A stretch of 31,818 bases of DNA, taken from positions 1-31,818 of IMG/VR virus record IMGVR_UViG_3300010885_062701. One strand, written 5' to 3'. Both the position numbers and the translations under genes were made by a program. Positions within the stretch are counted from its first letter, which is position 1, and each line of letters starts with the position of its first letter. The stretch comes from a virus. Positions 15,845 through 25,600 of the stretch are shown here, piece by piece. The notes under the pieces are model-generated. The model ran no database searches. It was not told where the DNA came from and saw nothing but the letters and a program-made list of their open reading frames with translations.

Positions 15845-16640
15845 TTCTTTTAAGTGCCCTTCTTGCGTAGACTATTCGACCGACAGCCTGGATTCGCTTC
15901 GAATCCACTGCCAGAAACGCCATGGAATCACCGCACGTGATCTCTACGTGAGCTTGTTTATTCCTGGCGGCCAAGAACCCACGTGCGGCTGTGGGTGCGG
16001 GACGACGACCAAGTTTAACTCCCTTCAGAAGGGATTCTCGGGGTACATTCTCGGACATGCATCTCGCGTCAAGAATAATTGGGGAAATAATAAGGCTGCG
16101 CTGGCTAAGAGCCTTGAAGCGCGTCGCAAAGAAGAGCGATGGGGTTGTAATCCGTGGAATCGAGGTAAAACGAAAGAAAATGACTCCGATTTCGCGAAGT
16201 TATGCGAAATTGCGTACGGATCTGACAAAGAAAGAAAGAGAAAGTCAGAAATGATGACGAGACATTGGCAGACCGGGGTCATCGTTCCGCTCACCGGCTC
16301 GGCTCATCCGCAGTGGAAGGGCGGGACATCGACAATCGGGACGCTGTGCCACGGCAGCTCGCGACTCTACAAGCTCTGGAAGTTCCCAGCCCTGCAGCGA
16401 GCAGGGTTCAAGTGCGAGCGTTGCGCCGCGACCGACGATCTCCACGTCCATCACAGCGAGGTTCGTATGGCGGAGATCATCCATCGGTGCGCCCCCACGT
16501 CGGATGAGATCAGCTGGGAGGATCAGGCAGCGTGGGTCGAGCGGGTGATCGACTGGCACGTTGAGATGATGCCCACCGCCGAGGTTCTCTGCCATCGCTG
16601 CCACGGTGAGGAGCACCCATCACTTAACTTTGATCCGTGA
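15834..16640 (+). CDS. free-standing HNH homing endonuclease with N-terminal zinc finger
   Basis: This 268-residue protein begins with a C2H2-type finger (C8-x2-C11-x13-H25-x4-H30), followed by a C-G-C-G-C element near residue 52 and G-H-A-S, common in phage HNH proteins. The middle (about 85-150) is Lys/Arg-rich and has N-P-W-N-R-G-K-T-K-E, like the DNA-binding NUMOD-type repeats. The HNH nuclease is C-terminal: C194-x2-C197, H204-V-H-H207, and C253-H-R-C256-H-G-x-x-H261. It would cut DNA of relatives lacking the insertion and spread by repair. It interrupts the tube to gp26-like gene order. By eye the middle part is more A-rich than the neighbouring tail genes, fitting horizontal origin. 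Cleavage site unknown. Confidence 0.86.
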   Translation: MDQISFKCPSCVDYSTDSLDSLRIHCQKRHGITARDLYVSLFIPGGQEPTCGCGCGTTTKFNSLQKGFSGYILGHASRVKNNWGNNKAALAKSLEARRKEERWGCNPWNRGKTKENDSDFAKLCEIAYGSDKERKRKSEMMTRHWQTGVIVPLTGSAHPQWKGGTSTIGTLCHGSSRLYKLWKFPALQRAGFKCERCAATDDLHVHHSEVRMAEIIHRCAPTSDEISWEDQAAWVERVIDWHVEMMPTAEVLCHRCHGEEHPSLNFDP

Positions 16641-16647
16641 TTTTTTT
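16619..16647 (+). terminator. weak possible terminator after the HNH gene
   Basis: A short stem ATCAC (16619-16623) with GTGAT (16637-16641) is followed by seven T (16641-16647). The 5-bp stem and 13-base loop are poor, but the T-run directly at the stop codon is suggestive. Confidence 0.3.
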
Positions 16648-16701
16648 ACTTGTCTCTCCTTTCCTTAAGAATTGTATTAGCAATTTCTAGGAGAGATTCA
16701 A

Positions 16702-17544
16702 GTGGCATCAGAGACAGATCGTAGTGCATTATTCGGCGGTGCAGTTCCGGCCGGTATCCAAACGAAGGACGTCATGCGTGACGATTTCGGTTTTGAGGTT
16801 CCAGTTGAGTCGATTCCACTTCCCTCGAACGGCGCAGTTTATCCGGCTGAGTCTCCCCTTCATGGAAGGGAGACGGTCGACATTCGGGCGATGACAGCTC
16901 GTGAGGAGGACATTCTCACATCCAGAGCTCTGATCAAGAAAGGAACAGTTATCACCGAGCTCATCAAGAGCTGCCTCATGGACAAGCGAATCAGCGTTCC
17001 CGACATGCTTGTCGGAGATCGCAACGCTCTGATGATTGCTCTTCGAGTGACTGGATACGGCGCCGAGTACAACGTTGAGGCTGATTGTCCGAAGTGCAAC
17101 ACTCGCTCCAAGCAGGAGTTTGATCTCGGAGCGCTTCCGATCAAGCGTCTTTCGATCGATCCCGTCTCTCCTGGCCAGAACGTATTTGAGTTCAAGCTTC
17201 CTGTCACCAAGAAGACCGTTCATTTCAAGTTCCTCACTGGTCGAGATGAGGAGGATATCAACGTTGGCCAGGAACGCGCGAAGAAGCAGGGTGCCCAGGC
17301 TGATAATATCATCACGACCCGTCTCCAATATGCTATCGTTTCAGTCGATGGTAAGACTGATCGCGGTGCGATCAACGGCTTCATCCGAAATATGCCCGCT
17401 CGCGACTCCATGGCCCTGCGTAAGTTTATCGATGCGAATGAGCCTGGCATCGAGATGAAGGGAAACCTTGACTGCCCATCCTGCAGCGAAGTAAGCGAGG
17501 TGCGGATGCCGTTGGGTGCCAGCTTTTTTTGGCCTGACACCTGA
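16702..17544 (+). CDS. 26: gp26-like baseplate hub / tail assembly protein with zinc ribbon
   Basis: This 280-residue protein starts at GTG 16702, with AGGAG at 16689-16693. The opening V-P-V-E-S-I-P-L-P-S-N-G and the later D-I-R-A-M-T-A-R-E-E-D-I-L-T are typical of the T4_baseplate (gp26) family. Two Cys pairs, C129-x2-C132 and C258-x2-C261, probably bind one zinc. T4 gp26 is shorter (208 residues) and acts in hub assembly without being clearly seen in the finished baseplate, so a chaperone-like role is reasonable. The 3' end overlaps another reading frame and contains seven T (17524-17530) ten bases before the final stop region; see the frameshift entry. It precedes the tape measure gene by two small genes, the slot normally held by tail assembly chaperones. 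Confidence 0.7.
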   Translation: MASETDRSALFGGAVPAGIQTKDVMRDDFGFEVPVESIPLPSNGAVYPAESPLHGRETVDIRAMTAREEDILTSRALIKKGTVITELIKSCLMDKRISVPDMLVGDRNALMIALRVTGYGAEYNVEADCPKCNTRSKQEFDLGALPIKRLSIDPVSPGQNVFEFKLPVTKKTVHFKFLTGRDEEDINVGQERAKKQGAQADNIITTRLQYAIVSVDGKTDRGAINGFIRNMPARDSMALRKFIDANEPGIEMKGNLDCPSCSEVSEVRMPLGASFFWPDT

Positions 17545-17794
17545 GGATCGAGAGATCTTCCTTGAGCAATCATTCTCACTGATGTACTACATGGGTTTCT
17601 CGTACTGGGAGTGTTACAACATTCCCATACGATATCGTGTCTGGTTCATCACGAGGTTGAACAAGGAGCTCCAGCGAGCAAGTGAGAAGGAAAACACACC
17701 GACGAGGGCCGCTCATCAGAACAGCCCGCAGGCTCGATCTTTGATGGGGCTGAACCGCGGTGAAACTCCAGCGCGCCTTCGTCGATTCACATAA
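17516..17794 (+). CDS. overlapping small tail protein, gp51 position; possible frameshift partner of the gp26-like gene
   Basis: The frame is open from 17495 and the only early start is GTG 17516, with no good ribosome site at a proper distance; the next ATG (17581) also lacks one. The first codons lie inside the gp26-like gene. The sequence is well-behaved protein: T-P-E-D-R-E-I-F-L-E-Q-S-F-S-L, Y-M-G-F-S-Y-W-E-C-Y-N-I-P-I-R-Y-R-V-W-F and a helical Arg/Lys/Glu segment, a pattern I recall from small proteins just before the tape measure in phages. In T4, gene 51 follows gene 26, so this could be its counterpart. It may be made alone (92 residues from the GTG) or only as a fusion by frameshifting. 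Protein reality is likely; mode of expression is open. Confidence 0.7.
   Translation: MPAFFGLTPEDREIFLEQSFSLMYYMGFSYWECYNIPIRYRVWFITRLNKELQRASEKENTPTRAAHQNSPQARSLMGLNRGETPARLRRFT
17521..17533 (+). promoter_or_regulatory. candidate programmed frameshift site (AGC TTT TTT TGG)
   Basis: In the gp26-like frame the codons are AGC TTT TTT TGG. The Phe-tRNA on TTT 17527-17529 can slip one base forward to TTT 17528-17530 with full re-pairing, after which GGC CTG opens the next frame. A +1 or -2 shift would join 276 residues of the upstream protein to 87 of the downstream frame (about 363 residues). No clear stimulatory structure was found by eye. Confidence 0.45.
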
Positions 17795-17817
17795 TTAGAG
17801 ATCGAGTTGGAGGTTTT

Positions 17818-18078
17818 ATGAGCAAAGAAGAAAAGGTGCTTGCGGAGATTTTTTCGGCCGCCGGTAGATACATCATCGAGGGTGGTACTCCCCCCAAGCT
17901 GGTGGGTGATCCGTCCCAGATGAAGATTATCCGCCGAGCAACTCTCGCTTCACGTCGTCTTTACGAGGCTCTCTGCGACGAGAATGCATCGCTTGCTGCT
18001 GTCGCAACGATGGTCGAGGAGAAGCGCCGAGCAGAGCGGGAGTTTCAGCGAGCTTTCGGTCGGGACTGGAGACTCTGA
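17818..18078 (+). CDS. small hypothetical protein before the tape measure gene
   Basis: This 86-residue protein starts at ATG 17818 with GGAGG at 17809-17813, a strong site. I do not recognise the family. It looks fully helical: an N-terminal helix K-V-L-A-E-I-F-S-A-A-G-R-Y-I-I-E-G-G, a short loop with P-P-K-L-V-G-D-P, then two charged helices ending R-A-E-R-E-F-Q-R-A-F-G-R-D-W. No Cys and no membrane segment. CATAATTA overlaps the stop codon of the gene before it (17790-17797) and may be an AT-rich promoter box. Position suggests a tail assembly accessory factor. Confidence 0.72.
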   Translation: MSKEEKVLAEIFSAAGRYIIEGGTPPKLVGDPSQMKIIRRATLASRRLYEALCDENASLAAVATMVEEKRRAEREFQRAFGRDWRL

Positions 18079-18122
18079 AAAATATGATCCGGCATAGTTA
18101 TTTGCTGGAAGGCGAATAAAGC

Positions 18123-21100
18123 ATGGATCCCGAATTACAGAAGCAGCAGCTTGAGTTAGCCAAGCAGATGCTCGAGGCGCTTCAGAGTCAGGAGCGCACG
18201 CTTAGAGCCATCCAGGAGCTGCAGGCCGGTCAATCAGGCATACATCAGGAGACCGCTGTCGCGATCGAAGAGCACGCGGACGCAATGTCACAGCTCAATG
18301 AGCAGCAAAGCGCCTTCAACGGAGTGATGGAAGAGGGCTCGAAGCAGAACGAAACGTTTACCCAGAGTCTTCAGGGTTGGTTGAACAAGGGCAACTCAAA
18401 GCTGACCGAGGGGTTAAGCCTTGCAGTTGGTCAGCTTTCAGAAAACTTCAGCATGCTGGCTGACGTTATCACGAATCCCCTGCAGGCATCGATGGGATTC
18501 CTGTCAACATTCTTTGATTACATATTTGAGCTTGCCAACGAGCGTATCCAGGATATGCTCCATTTCCGGGAAGCTCTAGAGAGGGTTCGTAAGGAGTTCG
18601 GAAGCTTCACCGAGAACACCTCAAAGCGAGTGAGGGAGACGTATGACGGCTTCGGAGCCAGCCTGAAACAGGCTGCCGGTGGCGTGAATGTCTTTGCATC
18701 AAAGTTTAACATGGGCATGGAGGGCGCGATCGAGCGTCTCGATCTCGTCCGCGAGCTTGCGGGCGCGATGGGTCCCACTCTCGATGTCCTCGGTGATGAG
18801 TTCAACGACTCTGCTGCGAATCTGTACGTCATGCGTGACGCGCTCCTTTTCAACGAGCAAGCGCTCAAGAATGTCTCAACAATGTCGATCCTGAGCAGCA
18901 AGTCGTTGAAGCAGTTCAGCGATGAGACCCTTGCCAGCGTGAATAAGATCGGCCGCCAGCTCGGTATCTCGTCCAAGGTCCTTGGAAAGGATGTCGGCGC
19001 GTTCCTCTCAAACTTCAAGTCGCTTGGTCGGATGACGGGAGATTACGTAACAGAGATCACCAAGGCCGCCGCTTACACCCGTAAGCTCGGTATCGAGCTC
19101 AATGAGCTTATCGGTCTGAACCAGAAGTTCGATGACTTCGAGACGGGAGCTGAGGCTGCGGCTCAGTTAGCCGCTGCATTCGGTATGGTGCTGGATCCTG
19201 TCAAGCTCATTCAGGCCCAGAATCCCGCTGAAGTTCTAGATGATCTTCAGAAAGCGTTCGCAGCGACAGGAAGATCTTTTGAGACACTTTCTCGTCAGGA
19301 TAAAGCTCTTCTTACGTCCCAGTCGGGTCTCACCGAGGAGCAGGCAGCCCTTGCATTCTCAGCCAAGGGTCTCTCGATGTCATACGACGAGGTGAAGACG
19401 GCCGCAGACGGGGCAATGAAGGGACATAAGACGCAGGAAGAGATCATGCGCGATCTCGCCGATAGCATCGAAAACGTGATAATACCCATTCAGAGATTCA
19501 CGAGCTTCTTCGATGCGTTCATCAAGGGCTTTATGGATGCCTTTGATCGTTCGAAACCCGTCCAGGACGCCGTCAACAATATCGCCAAGGCGCTGCTGGA
19601 AACTTATTACGCAGGAATGAGGACGTTCTCAGCATTCCTACAGGTGCCAGGCGTTACGAAAGCCCTCCAAGGTCTTCTCGACGTTGTCACAACGATCGGT
19701 GATATTTTCTCGAAGGTTGCTCTTGAAATTGAAAAATTTACAATAGCGATGTCAACGGATCCGAAGAACGCTGCAAAAAACTTGATGACGGGAATCACAT
19801 CCGTCATCACGGATGGTTTCAATGGTCTTTTCACCGGTAAAAACGGGCAACCCTCGATATTCGACAATTTGATGGAAGGTCTCACCCAGACGTTTCTCGC
19901 GGTCGCAGCAGCGTTGCCGGGAATCGTCCTCGGTCTCGTTCGATCATTGAAGACTGTGCTTTCGAATCTTACGAAAACAATGCGTCAGGCATTCACGAAA
20001 CCGGCCGACGGTTCCCCATCGATCGGTCAGGGGCTGCTGGAGGGCATAAAGGACGGTTTCAGTGAGCTTGTCAGGGAGCTTCCCTCCTTCATGCCGATCC
20101 TGATCGAATTCGGGTCCGAGCTCGTTGCTTTCCTGGGACGTGCCATCCAGGAGTTCCCGTTCGCGACGTTGTTCGTCACTGGCGGTCCTATTCTCACAGC
20201 AGCGTCTGGAATTTTCGGGCAGCTAAAAGATACTGTGATGGGCCTCTTCACCGGTGGCGGAACAACAGAGGAGATCTCTGAGGCTGCCCGGCAGGCGGAT
20301 GAGAGCGCCAAAGCCCAGAATGATCTTGCTGCTGCGCTTAACAAGCAAGGTGCTGCTATGACAGGCACGGGTCCGGATAGCTTCGGTGGACTGGTCGGCA
20401 TGTTCGGGGGCGCTGCGACAAAAGCAGCTGAGTACGGAGCTATTGCTCTCGGCATCTCATTGATAGGTGCATCGATCATCAAGCTCGTGAGATCAGTGCT
20501 GGAGCCTCCTGAGGGTGGCGGAAAAAGTCTCATTCAGCTTTTCGCTGACGCAGGAGCGACGCTTTCGACCGTGAATGCGGACGGGTTGCAGAACGCTTTC
20601 TTGATCACTGGGGCTGTGCTCGTGGCCGCTATGGGCGGCATAGCTGCGATCTTGATGGGAGTCGCGTCGATGGACAAGGGAGACCTGTTCGCGAAATTGG
20701 CAGGCGGCGCCGTTTCTGTCGCGGTCCTCGCTGGCATCTCGCATATCTTCGATGCGGTTATTCCGAAAGTTACGGCGATGATCTCTTCTATGACCACGTA
20801 TCTTAGCAGTCCAGAGTTTGCTGCTCAGCTGAAGAACATCAATTCTTTGGCCGCGTCCGTGAAACCCGAGGACATCGACGCAATGGGTAATCTCGGAAAG
20901 ATATTCTCGAGTGTTGGAACAATGATGGGAACGATGATAAAGGTCGCGACGGATCTTAACTCGCTTCCTGGCATTCCGACGGTGGTCGCGACAACCACGA
21001 ATCCCGACGGAACGATCACTGAGGTCATGGGCGAAGAATCTCCATCTTCAAAGATCGCAAGAATCATGGGATACATCTCTTCCATGGTCGGAAACAAGGA

Positions 21101-22418
21101 CGAGAAGGTCGGAATCGTCGGTGTCATAAGCAAGTTCGAGGATTCACTCGGTGGCGATCTTGCGACAGCAACACAGAAGTTCCAGACCCTAGCTCTCATC
21201 CTCGATCCGATGTCAAAGATGATGAGCACGTTCGGAACCGCAGGACTCGATTTCATCAAGACTTCGGCTAGTCTCGCAGCTGGTGGCTCCACGGCCACAG
21301 CCGAAGATTCGATGGACCAGGTTCGTAAGTTCATCGGCGCTGTCGGAGGCGGTGCGGTTGATATTCTCAACGACATTAACAGCAGGGTGAATCTATCGAA
21401 AGATCAGGTCGACGCTCTTTCTGGTAAGGTGAGCCTCATCTCCACAGTCGCTACATTCTTGGGCTCATTCGGAAAAAGCATAACTGAGCTCCTTAAATCA
21501 GTGCAAGCGTTTGATGTATCTGGAAACGTCGTTTCCGCGATGTCATCATTGAACTCTCTCCTGTTCGGAACGGGAAGCGGAGTCATCGAAACTGACACCG
21601 AATCGATCCCGGTCGAGGCATCCGACGGAATCATTCAGATGATGACGAAAGTCATCAATAATTTAGCGACAGCGTTGAACGATCCAGCAAATGCGATAGA
21701 TCAGACCCAAATCAGCTTCTTCACCGAGATATTTGCTCCCTCGGGCGCGCTCATGGGAATGATCTCGGCGATATCAGCGGCGTCCAAAGTTGCTACCACT
21801 GACATCGAGAGCGCTAAAACTTTCCTAGACACAGTCGCTGGTAACGGCGATCTCACGGCGAGCTTCCCAACCCATCTGTTCAACGCGCTCAACAGCTTCA
21901 AGGCTTTCGATGGTATCGACCTTGAAGCTCTCGCGAAAAGAGAAACCAACATGAAGGGTTCGTTCAACGTGCTCGGCACCTATATCGCGGGCATGACCGA
22001 AAAGCTCCCAGGCGACGTGGCAAAGCGTGTGAACGCGTCACTGGAGCAGCTCCAGCAGATCAAGGCTGCGATGGCGGAGACGGCCAAAGTGCTCGAAGCT
22101 CTCGATACTGTGAGACTCGACGCTGCTGTCGAAGGGTTCGGCACCAAGATGAACGTCGTGAAGAAGAAGTTCGACATAAACAACGGCGCTGTCTCGATCA
22201 CCGTCAACATGAACGTCACGATGAGCGCGCAGAAGATGGCGGAGACACTCGTCCTCGATGGATTCGTCAAGCCCAACGTTGAATTTGCCGATTATCTCCA
22301 GTCTCCGGACTCCGTGCGTAGCAACCAGTACGATTTCTACACGACAGAGTACAAGCCCGGAAGCCCGGAGAGCTTGCTCGAAACCAGAAGAAACGATGAC
22401 TCATGGAGAGGAGAATGA
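18123..22418 (+). CDS. 29: tail tape measure protein
   Basis: This 1431-residue protein starts at ATG 18123 with GGAAGG at 18106-18111. It is the longest gene here and has the usual tape measure layout: Gln/Glu-rich coiled coil at the N-terminus (residues 1-60), long helical stretches, a cluster of five hydrophobic segments (near residues 590, 677, 769, 825 and 860) and an Ala/Ser-rich helical C-terminal half. Tape measure proteins set tail length at roughly 0.15 nm per residue, so a tail near 200 nm is predicted if most of the protein acts as the ruler. The hydrophobic cluster may insert in the host membrane during DNA entry. No peptidase or muramidase motif was noticed. T4 gp29 (590 residues) is the functional counterpart. 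CATAGTTA (18093-18100) upstream resembles the AATAGTTAAG boxes. Confidence 0.9.
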   Translation: MDPELQKQQLELAKQMLEALQSQERTLRAIQELQAGQSGIHQETAVAIEEHADAMSQLNEQQSAFNGVMEEGSKQNETFTQSLQGWLNKGNSKLTEGLSLAVGQLSENFSMLADVITNPLQASMGFLSTFFDYIFELANERIQDMLHFREALERVRKEFGSFTENTSKRVRETYDGFGASLKQAAGGVNVFASKFNMGMEGAIERLDLVRELAGAMGPTLDVLGDEFNDSAANLYVMRDALLFNEQALKNVSTMSILSSKSLKQFSDETLASVNKIGRQLGISSKVLGKDVGAFLSNFKSLGRMTGDYVTEITKAAAYTRKLGIELNELIGLNQKFDDFETGAEAAAQLAAAFGMVLDPVKLIQAQNPAEVLDDLQKAFAATGRSFETLSRQDKALLTSQSGLTEEQAALAFSAKGLSMSYDEVKTAADGAMKGHKTQEEIMRDLADSIENVIIPIQRFTSFFDAFIKGFMDAFDRSKPVQDAVNNIAKALLETYYAGMRTFSAFLQVPGVTKALQGLLDVVTTIGDIFSKVALEIEKFTIAMSTDPKNAAKNLMTGITSVITDGFNGLFTGKNGQPSIFDNLMEGLTQTFLAVAAALPGIVLGLVRSLKTVLSNLTKTMRQAFTKPADGSPSIGQGLLEGIKDGFSELVRELPSFMPILIEFGSELVAFLGRAIQEFPFATLFVTGGPILTAASGIFGQLKDTVMGLFTGGGTTEEISEAARQADESAKAQNDLAAALNKQGAAMTGTGPDSFGGLVGMFGGAATKAAEYGAIALGISLIGASIIKLVRSVLEPPEGGGKSLIQLFADAGATLSTVNADGLQNAFLITGAVLVAAMGGIAAILMGVASMDKGDLFAKLAGGAVSVAVLAGISHIFDAVIPKVTAMISSMTTYLSSPEFAAQLKNINSLAASVKPEDIDAMGNLGKIFSSVGTMMGTMIKVATDLNSLPGIPTVVATTTNPDGTITEVMGEESPSSKIARIMGYISSMVGNKDEKVGIVGVISKFEDSLGGDLATATQKFQTLALILDPMSKMMSTFGTAGLDFIKTSASLAAGGSTATAEDSMDQVRKFIGAVGGGAVDILNDINSRVNLSKDQVDALSGKVSLISTVATFLGSFGKSITELLKSVQAFDVSGNVVSAMSSLNSLLFGTGSGVIETDTESIPVEASDGIIQMMTKVINNLATALNDPANAIDQTQISFFTEIFAPSGALMGMISAISAASKVATTDIESAKTFLDTVAGNGDLTASFPTHLFNALNSFKAFDGIDLEALAKRETNMKGSFNVLGTYIAGMTEKLPGDVAKRVNASLEQLQQIKAAMAETAKVLEALDTVRLDAAVEGFGTKMNVVKKKFDINNGAVSITVNMNVTMSAQKMAETLVLDGFVKPNVEFADYLQSPDSVRSNQYDFYTTEYKPGSPESLLETRRNDDSWRGE

Positions 22419-22651
22419 GCAGGCTTCTTAATATCATACAGAGAACTCCTCTCTACGCCTCGCTCCTTGAGCGTGTGCCGGAAGCTGAGCGTGAGGCTGC
22501 GATCGCAACCCTCGAAGCTGAGCTCAGACCGTATGAAGCTCTCATCACGGGTCTTCCGCAAGGAGCTCTCGATAACTTCCTTACGTCATTAAATAAGGAT
22601 GCGGCGGCTGATCCCAATCGCCCGACCCAACGCGCTCCAAGGAGGTTCTGA
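22415..22651 (+). CDS. small protein between tape measure and large baseplate protein
   Basis: The preferred start is ATG 22415, which overlaps the tape measure stop as ATGA and has GGAGAGGAG just upstream; ATG 22403 in the same frame is four codons earlier and has no ribosome site. This gives 78 residues. It appears helical and acidic in the middle (E-A-E-R-E-A-A-I-A-T-L-E-A-E-L) with a polar, Arg-rich tail. Family not recognised. Its tight coupling to both neighbours (ATGA before, TGATG after) suggests a tail or baseplate assembly role. Confidence 0.7.
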   Translation: MSRLLNIIQRTPLYASLLERVPEAEREAAIATLEAELRPYEALITGLPQGALDNFLTSLNKDAAADPNRPTQRAPRRF

Positions 22652-25600
22652 TGCCATCGACGAAGTTCACACCACCATATCCGTTAATCGACGCTGGGGG
22701 CGATGGAGTTCAGTTCGATGGGACCGACATTCCCGAAGAGCAGAAGAGAACGCTTGGATCATACCTCAGCTCCCTCACACACGGATTCACACCTGGATTT
22801 GACAGTAACAATCCGAACCCTTACACGGGACAAGATCCCCCAAATCATGCGAATCCCTATAGCATCGCAGAGGGTGATGCGACGCAGAATAGCTTCACAT
22901 CGGGACTCACGGGCGCAGTTCATGAAGCTATGGACCTGGAGACTCAGCCTTCAGCTCTTTTCGGAGATGTAAGTCAGATCGTTGACGTTTCTCCGAAAGG
23001 TCAGGCACGCTCCAACCACGTCGGCAGCGGACCTGATGCTCTCGATGGTGTTGTCGGATCACAGGGTCCTGGAACAAGCACCCGAGTCACGACTCCTAAC
23101 GCGTCGAGGTACGCGAAAACTTTGGGTGAAGCGCTTCGAGACAAGAACCTAAATTCGGGACAGACGATAGTCAATGATCTTGAGGTCTCAGCCGACAACA
23201 GCTTCTCGAGACACGAGGGGATCGAGACAGCCCGACGTGTTCGTCTCGGTGATTCTCTTGGAAAATCGTACGACACCGCCGACATCAAGCGAGTCGATCT
23301 TAAGGATCTTACGGGCGTTGCGCAGAGCCTGATGGCACGAGCGATGGGCGCTCCCATCACGGCAACAGGCCCGAATCAGGACGTAAGCAAGTGGCTTAAG
23401 GGTCCTTGGAAGCAAGAGCCGCTCAACGCTGCAACGTTGAGAGCAGCAGCAGCAGCGCCAGAGAGCCTCCAGGACCTGAATAGGACGATGGCGTCCGGCG
23501 GACTCGACGCGTTTGAGACCGGAGAAGCTGGGGAAGATCAGGGTCGTTATACCACGAAAGCGACCCCGGTCCCATACGGACCAGACGCTCCATATACAGG
23601 ATTCGACACGGGATCCGCTGCTTTCACCGCGTTCGTCACGAGCGGCGTATTCATTGGGGCTGTTCTAGCCGCCGCGCTGCTTGGGTCGGCCGGTTCATCG
23701 AAAGAATCGAAAGCAGCGATTCCAGCCGAGGTGAACTCGGGACTTAAAAACAACAGGAGACTGAAGTTTGGAAAGTTCAGGTACGAGGAACCACCCGGAA
23801 GTTTCGCTTCCGGGTTAACGAAAGCCCTCGATATCGCAAGCAACGTCACAGGTCTCACACTCACCAACCCGTTCTATTCTCCGACAAACCCAACCGCAAA
23901 TTATGGAGACTGCGTTGTCGCAGGCCTTGCTTCGTTTCTCGGAGTTTCATACGGAATCGACAAGGATCTTATTCTGGGAAGCGGTTTTTTCGTTCTCAAT
24001 GGAAACACCGCTGTTATTCTTGCTGAAACGACTGCTCGACTAACATCGGTTATTTTCGCTGATCCCGTTCAACGTCAGTACTACATGAACATCATAAGAA
24101 CGCTCAACCGTAATGCTTACGCTCTGGGTGATATTGTGACTGAACTGAAAAACGCAGGTCTCGATCTCATCGGAGCTGGCGGAGGCTCAAACAGCATCTT
24201 TGATTCGACCCTCTTCAAGTTTGTGAACACTCTCGCGCAGATCGGTGACTTAGTTTACACGCAAGCTGCTGCGATCGAGCATCGTGGCACTGACATTGAG
24301 ACCTCACCAGCATATGCTTATGGAACTTCAGCTGGATTTGATCTTTCGAAAGATAAAGGTGCAAGCGTCACCGCGAAGGGTTTCGCAGCTCGTCGTGTTT
24401 ACGGTGACAAGCTCGTCGGCCTGCGTGGAAGCACTTTAGGACTCGCTGATCTCCCATCGGCGCACTTGATTCCAGCCGGAAGCACGCAATCTTATCGAAA
24501 TCTGATGACGGGAAACGTCGCTGATCGTATGAAGGGCGTGGTCCCCAGCGATGTTGACGGTAAGTTAAGGATTTCTGCCGAGACGGTTCGATCGATAGAA
24601 TCAGCTCTTGACGCTGAGTACATGCCCTTCTATTTCCATGATCTTCGAACAAACGAGATCATCTCTTTCCACGCTTTCCTAGATGACATCACTGATTCTT
24701 ACACTGCGAACTATAATTCAACTTCGGGATACGGTCGCATTGAGAACGTTCAGACGTATAAGGATACAAAGCGCTCCGTTGCATGTACGTTTCACATTGT
24801 TGGAATGAACCCGCAGGATTTCGATTACATGTGGTGGCAGATCAATAAGTTGACAACGATGGTTTATCCGCAATGGTCTAAAGGCAGAGAGCTCAGCGGA
24901 AAGATAAACGACTCTGATTTCAAGTTCACTCAACCGTTTTCTCAAATACCCACTGCAACTCCGGTTATTCGCTTAAGAGTCGGAGACTTGATTCGATCGA
25001 ATTACTCGAGATTCAATCTAAAACGTATCTTCGGTTATCAGAGTAACGATTTCGGTCAATCTGTTTCTGGTCTTGGGGCTGGAATATCATCTTTCACGGT
25101 AAAGCCCGGAGAATATTACGCAGTAGACGCAATCACGGGTGTAGTTTCGGGTGAAATGATCAAGATCTTTAAAAAAGCGGAGAACGCTTCTGGAACTGTT
25201 GATCCCACAAACGGCGTAGCTACGTTGAGTATATTTGCGGAAGGTAAATTGGTTACCATCCTCGTAAATTACGACGAGTACACTCCCAAAACGTATCTGA
25301 ACTACGACGCAAATGGTGACATAAGAGATTTTTACGACGCAAAAAACAATTTCATCGTTCGCTCTTTCGAATCAGCTGCAGGCATGGGGCTCGCAGCCGT
25401 TGTCACACAGCTTGGCTTTACATGGAATGACGCTCTCTGGGGCGTTGGAGAGGATGGGCCCGGTAACAGAGCGCCCCGTTCTTGCAAGGTGCAAATGAGC
25501 TTTGAGCCCATCCACGACATCGCACCGGGCCTCGACCATGAGGGCTTCAATAGAGCACCGATCTACCCGGTCGGAAGACTCGTCAATGGAATCGTTGAGG

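Noticed and set aside
16729-17328. 199-codon open frame on the - strand
   Set aside because: Wholly inside the gp26-like gene, whose protein has clear family features and conserved Cys pairs.
20825-21376. 183-codon open frame on the - strand
   Set aside because: Inside the tape measure gene; composition follows the mirror of the + strand codons and no ribosome site is present.
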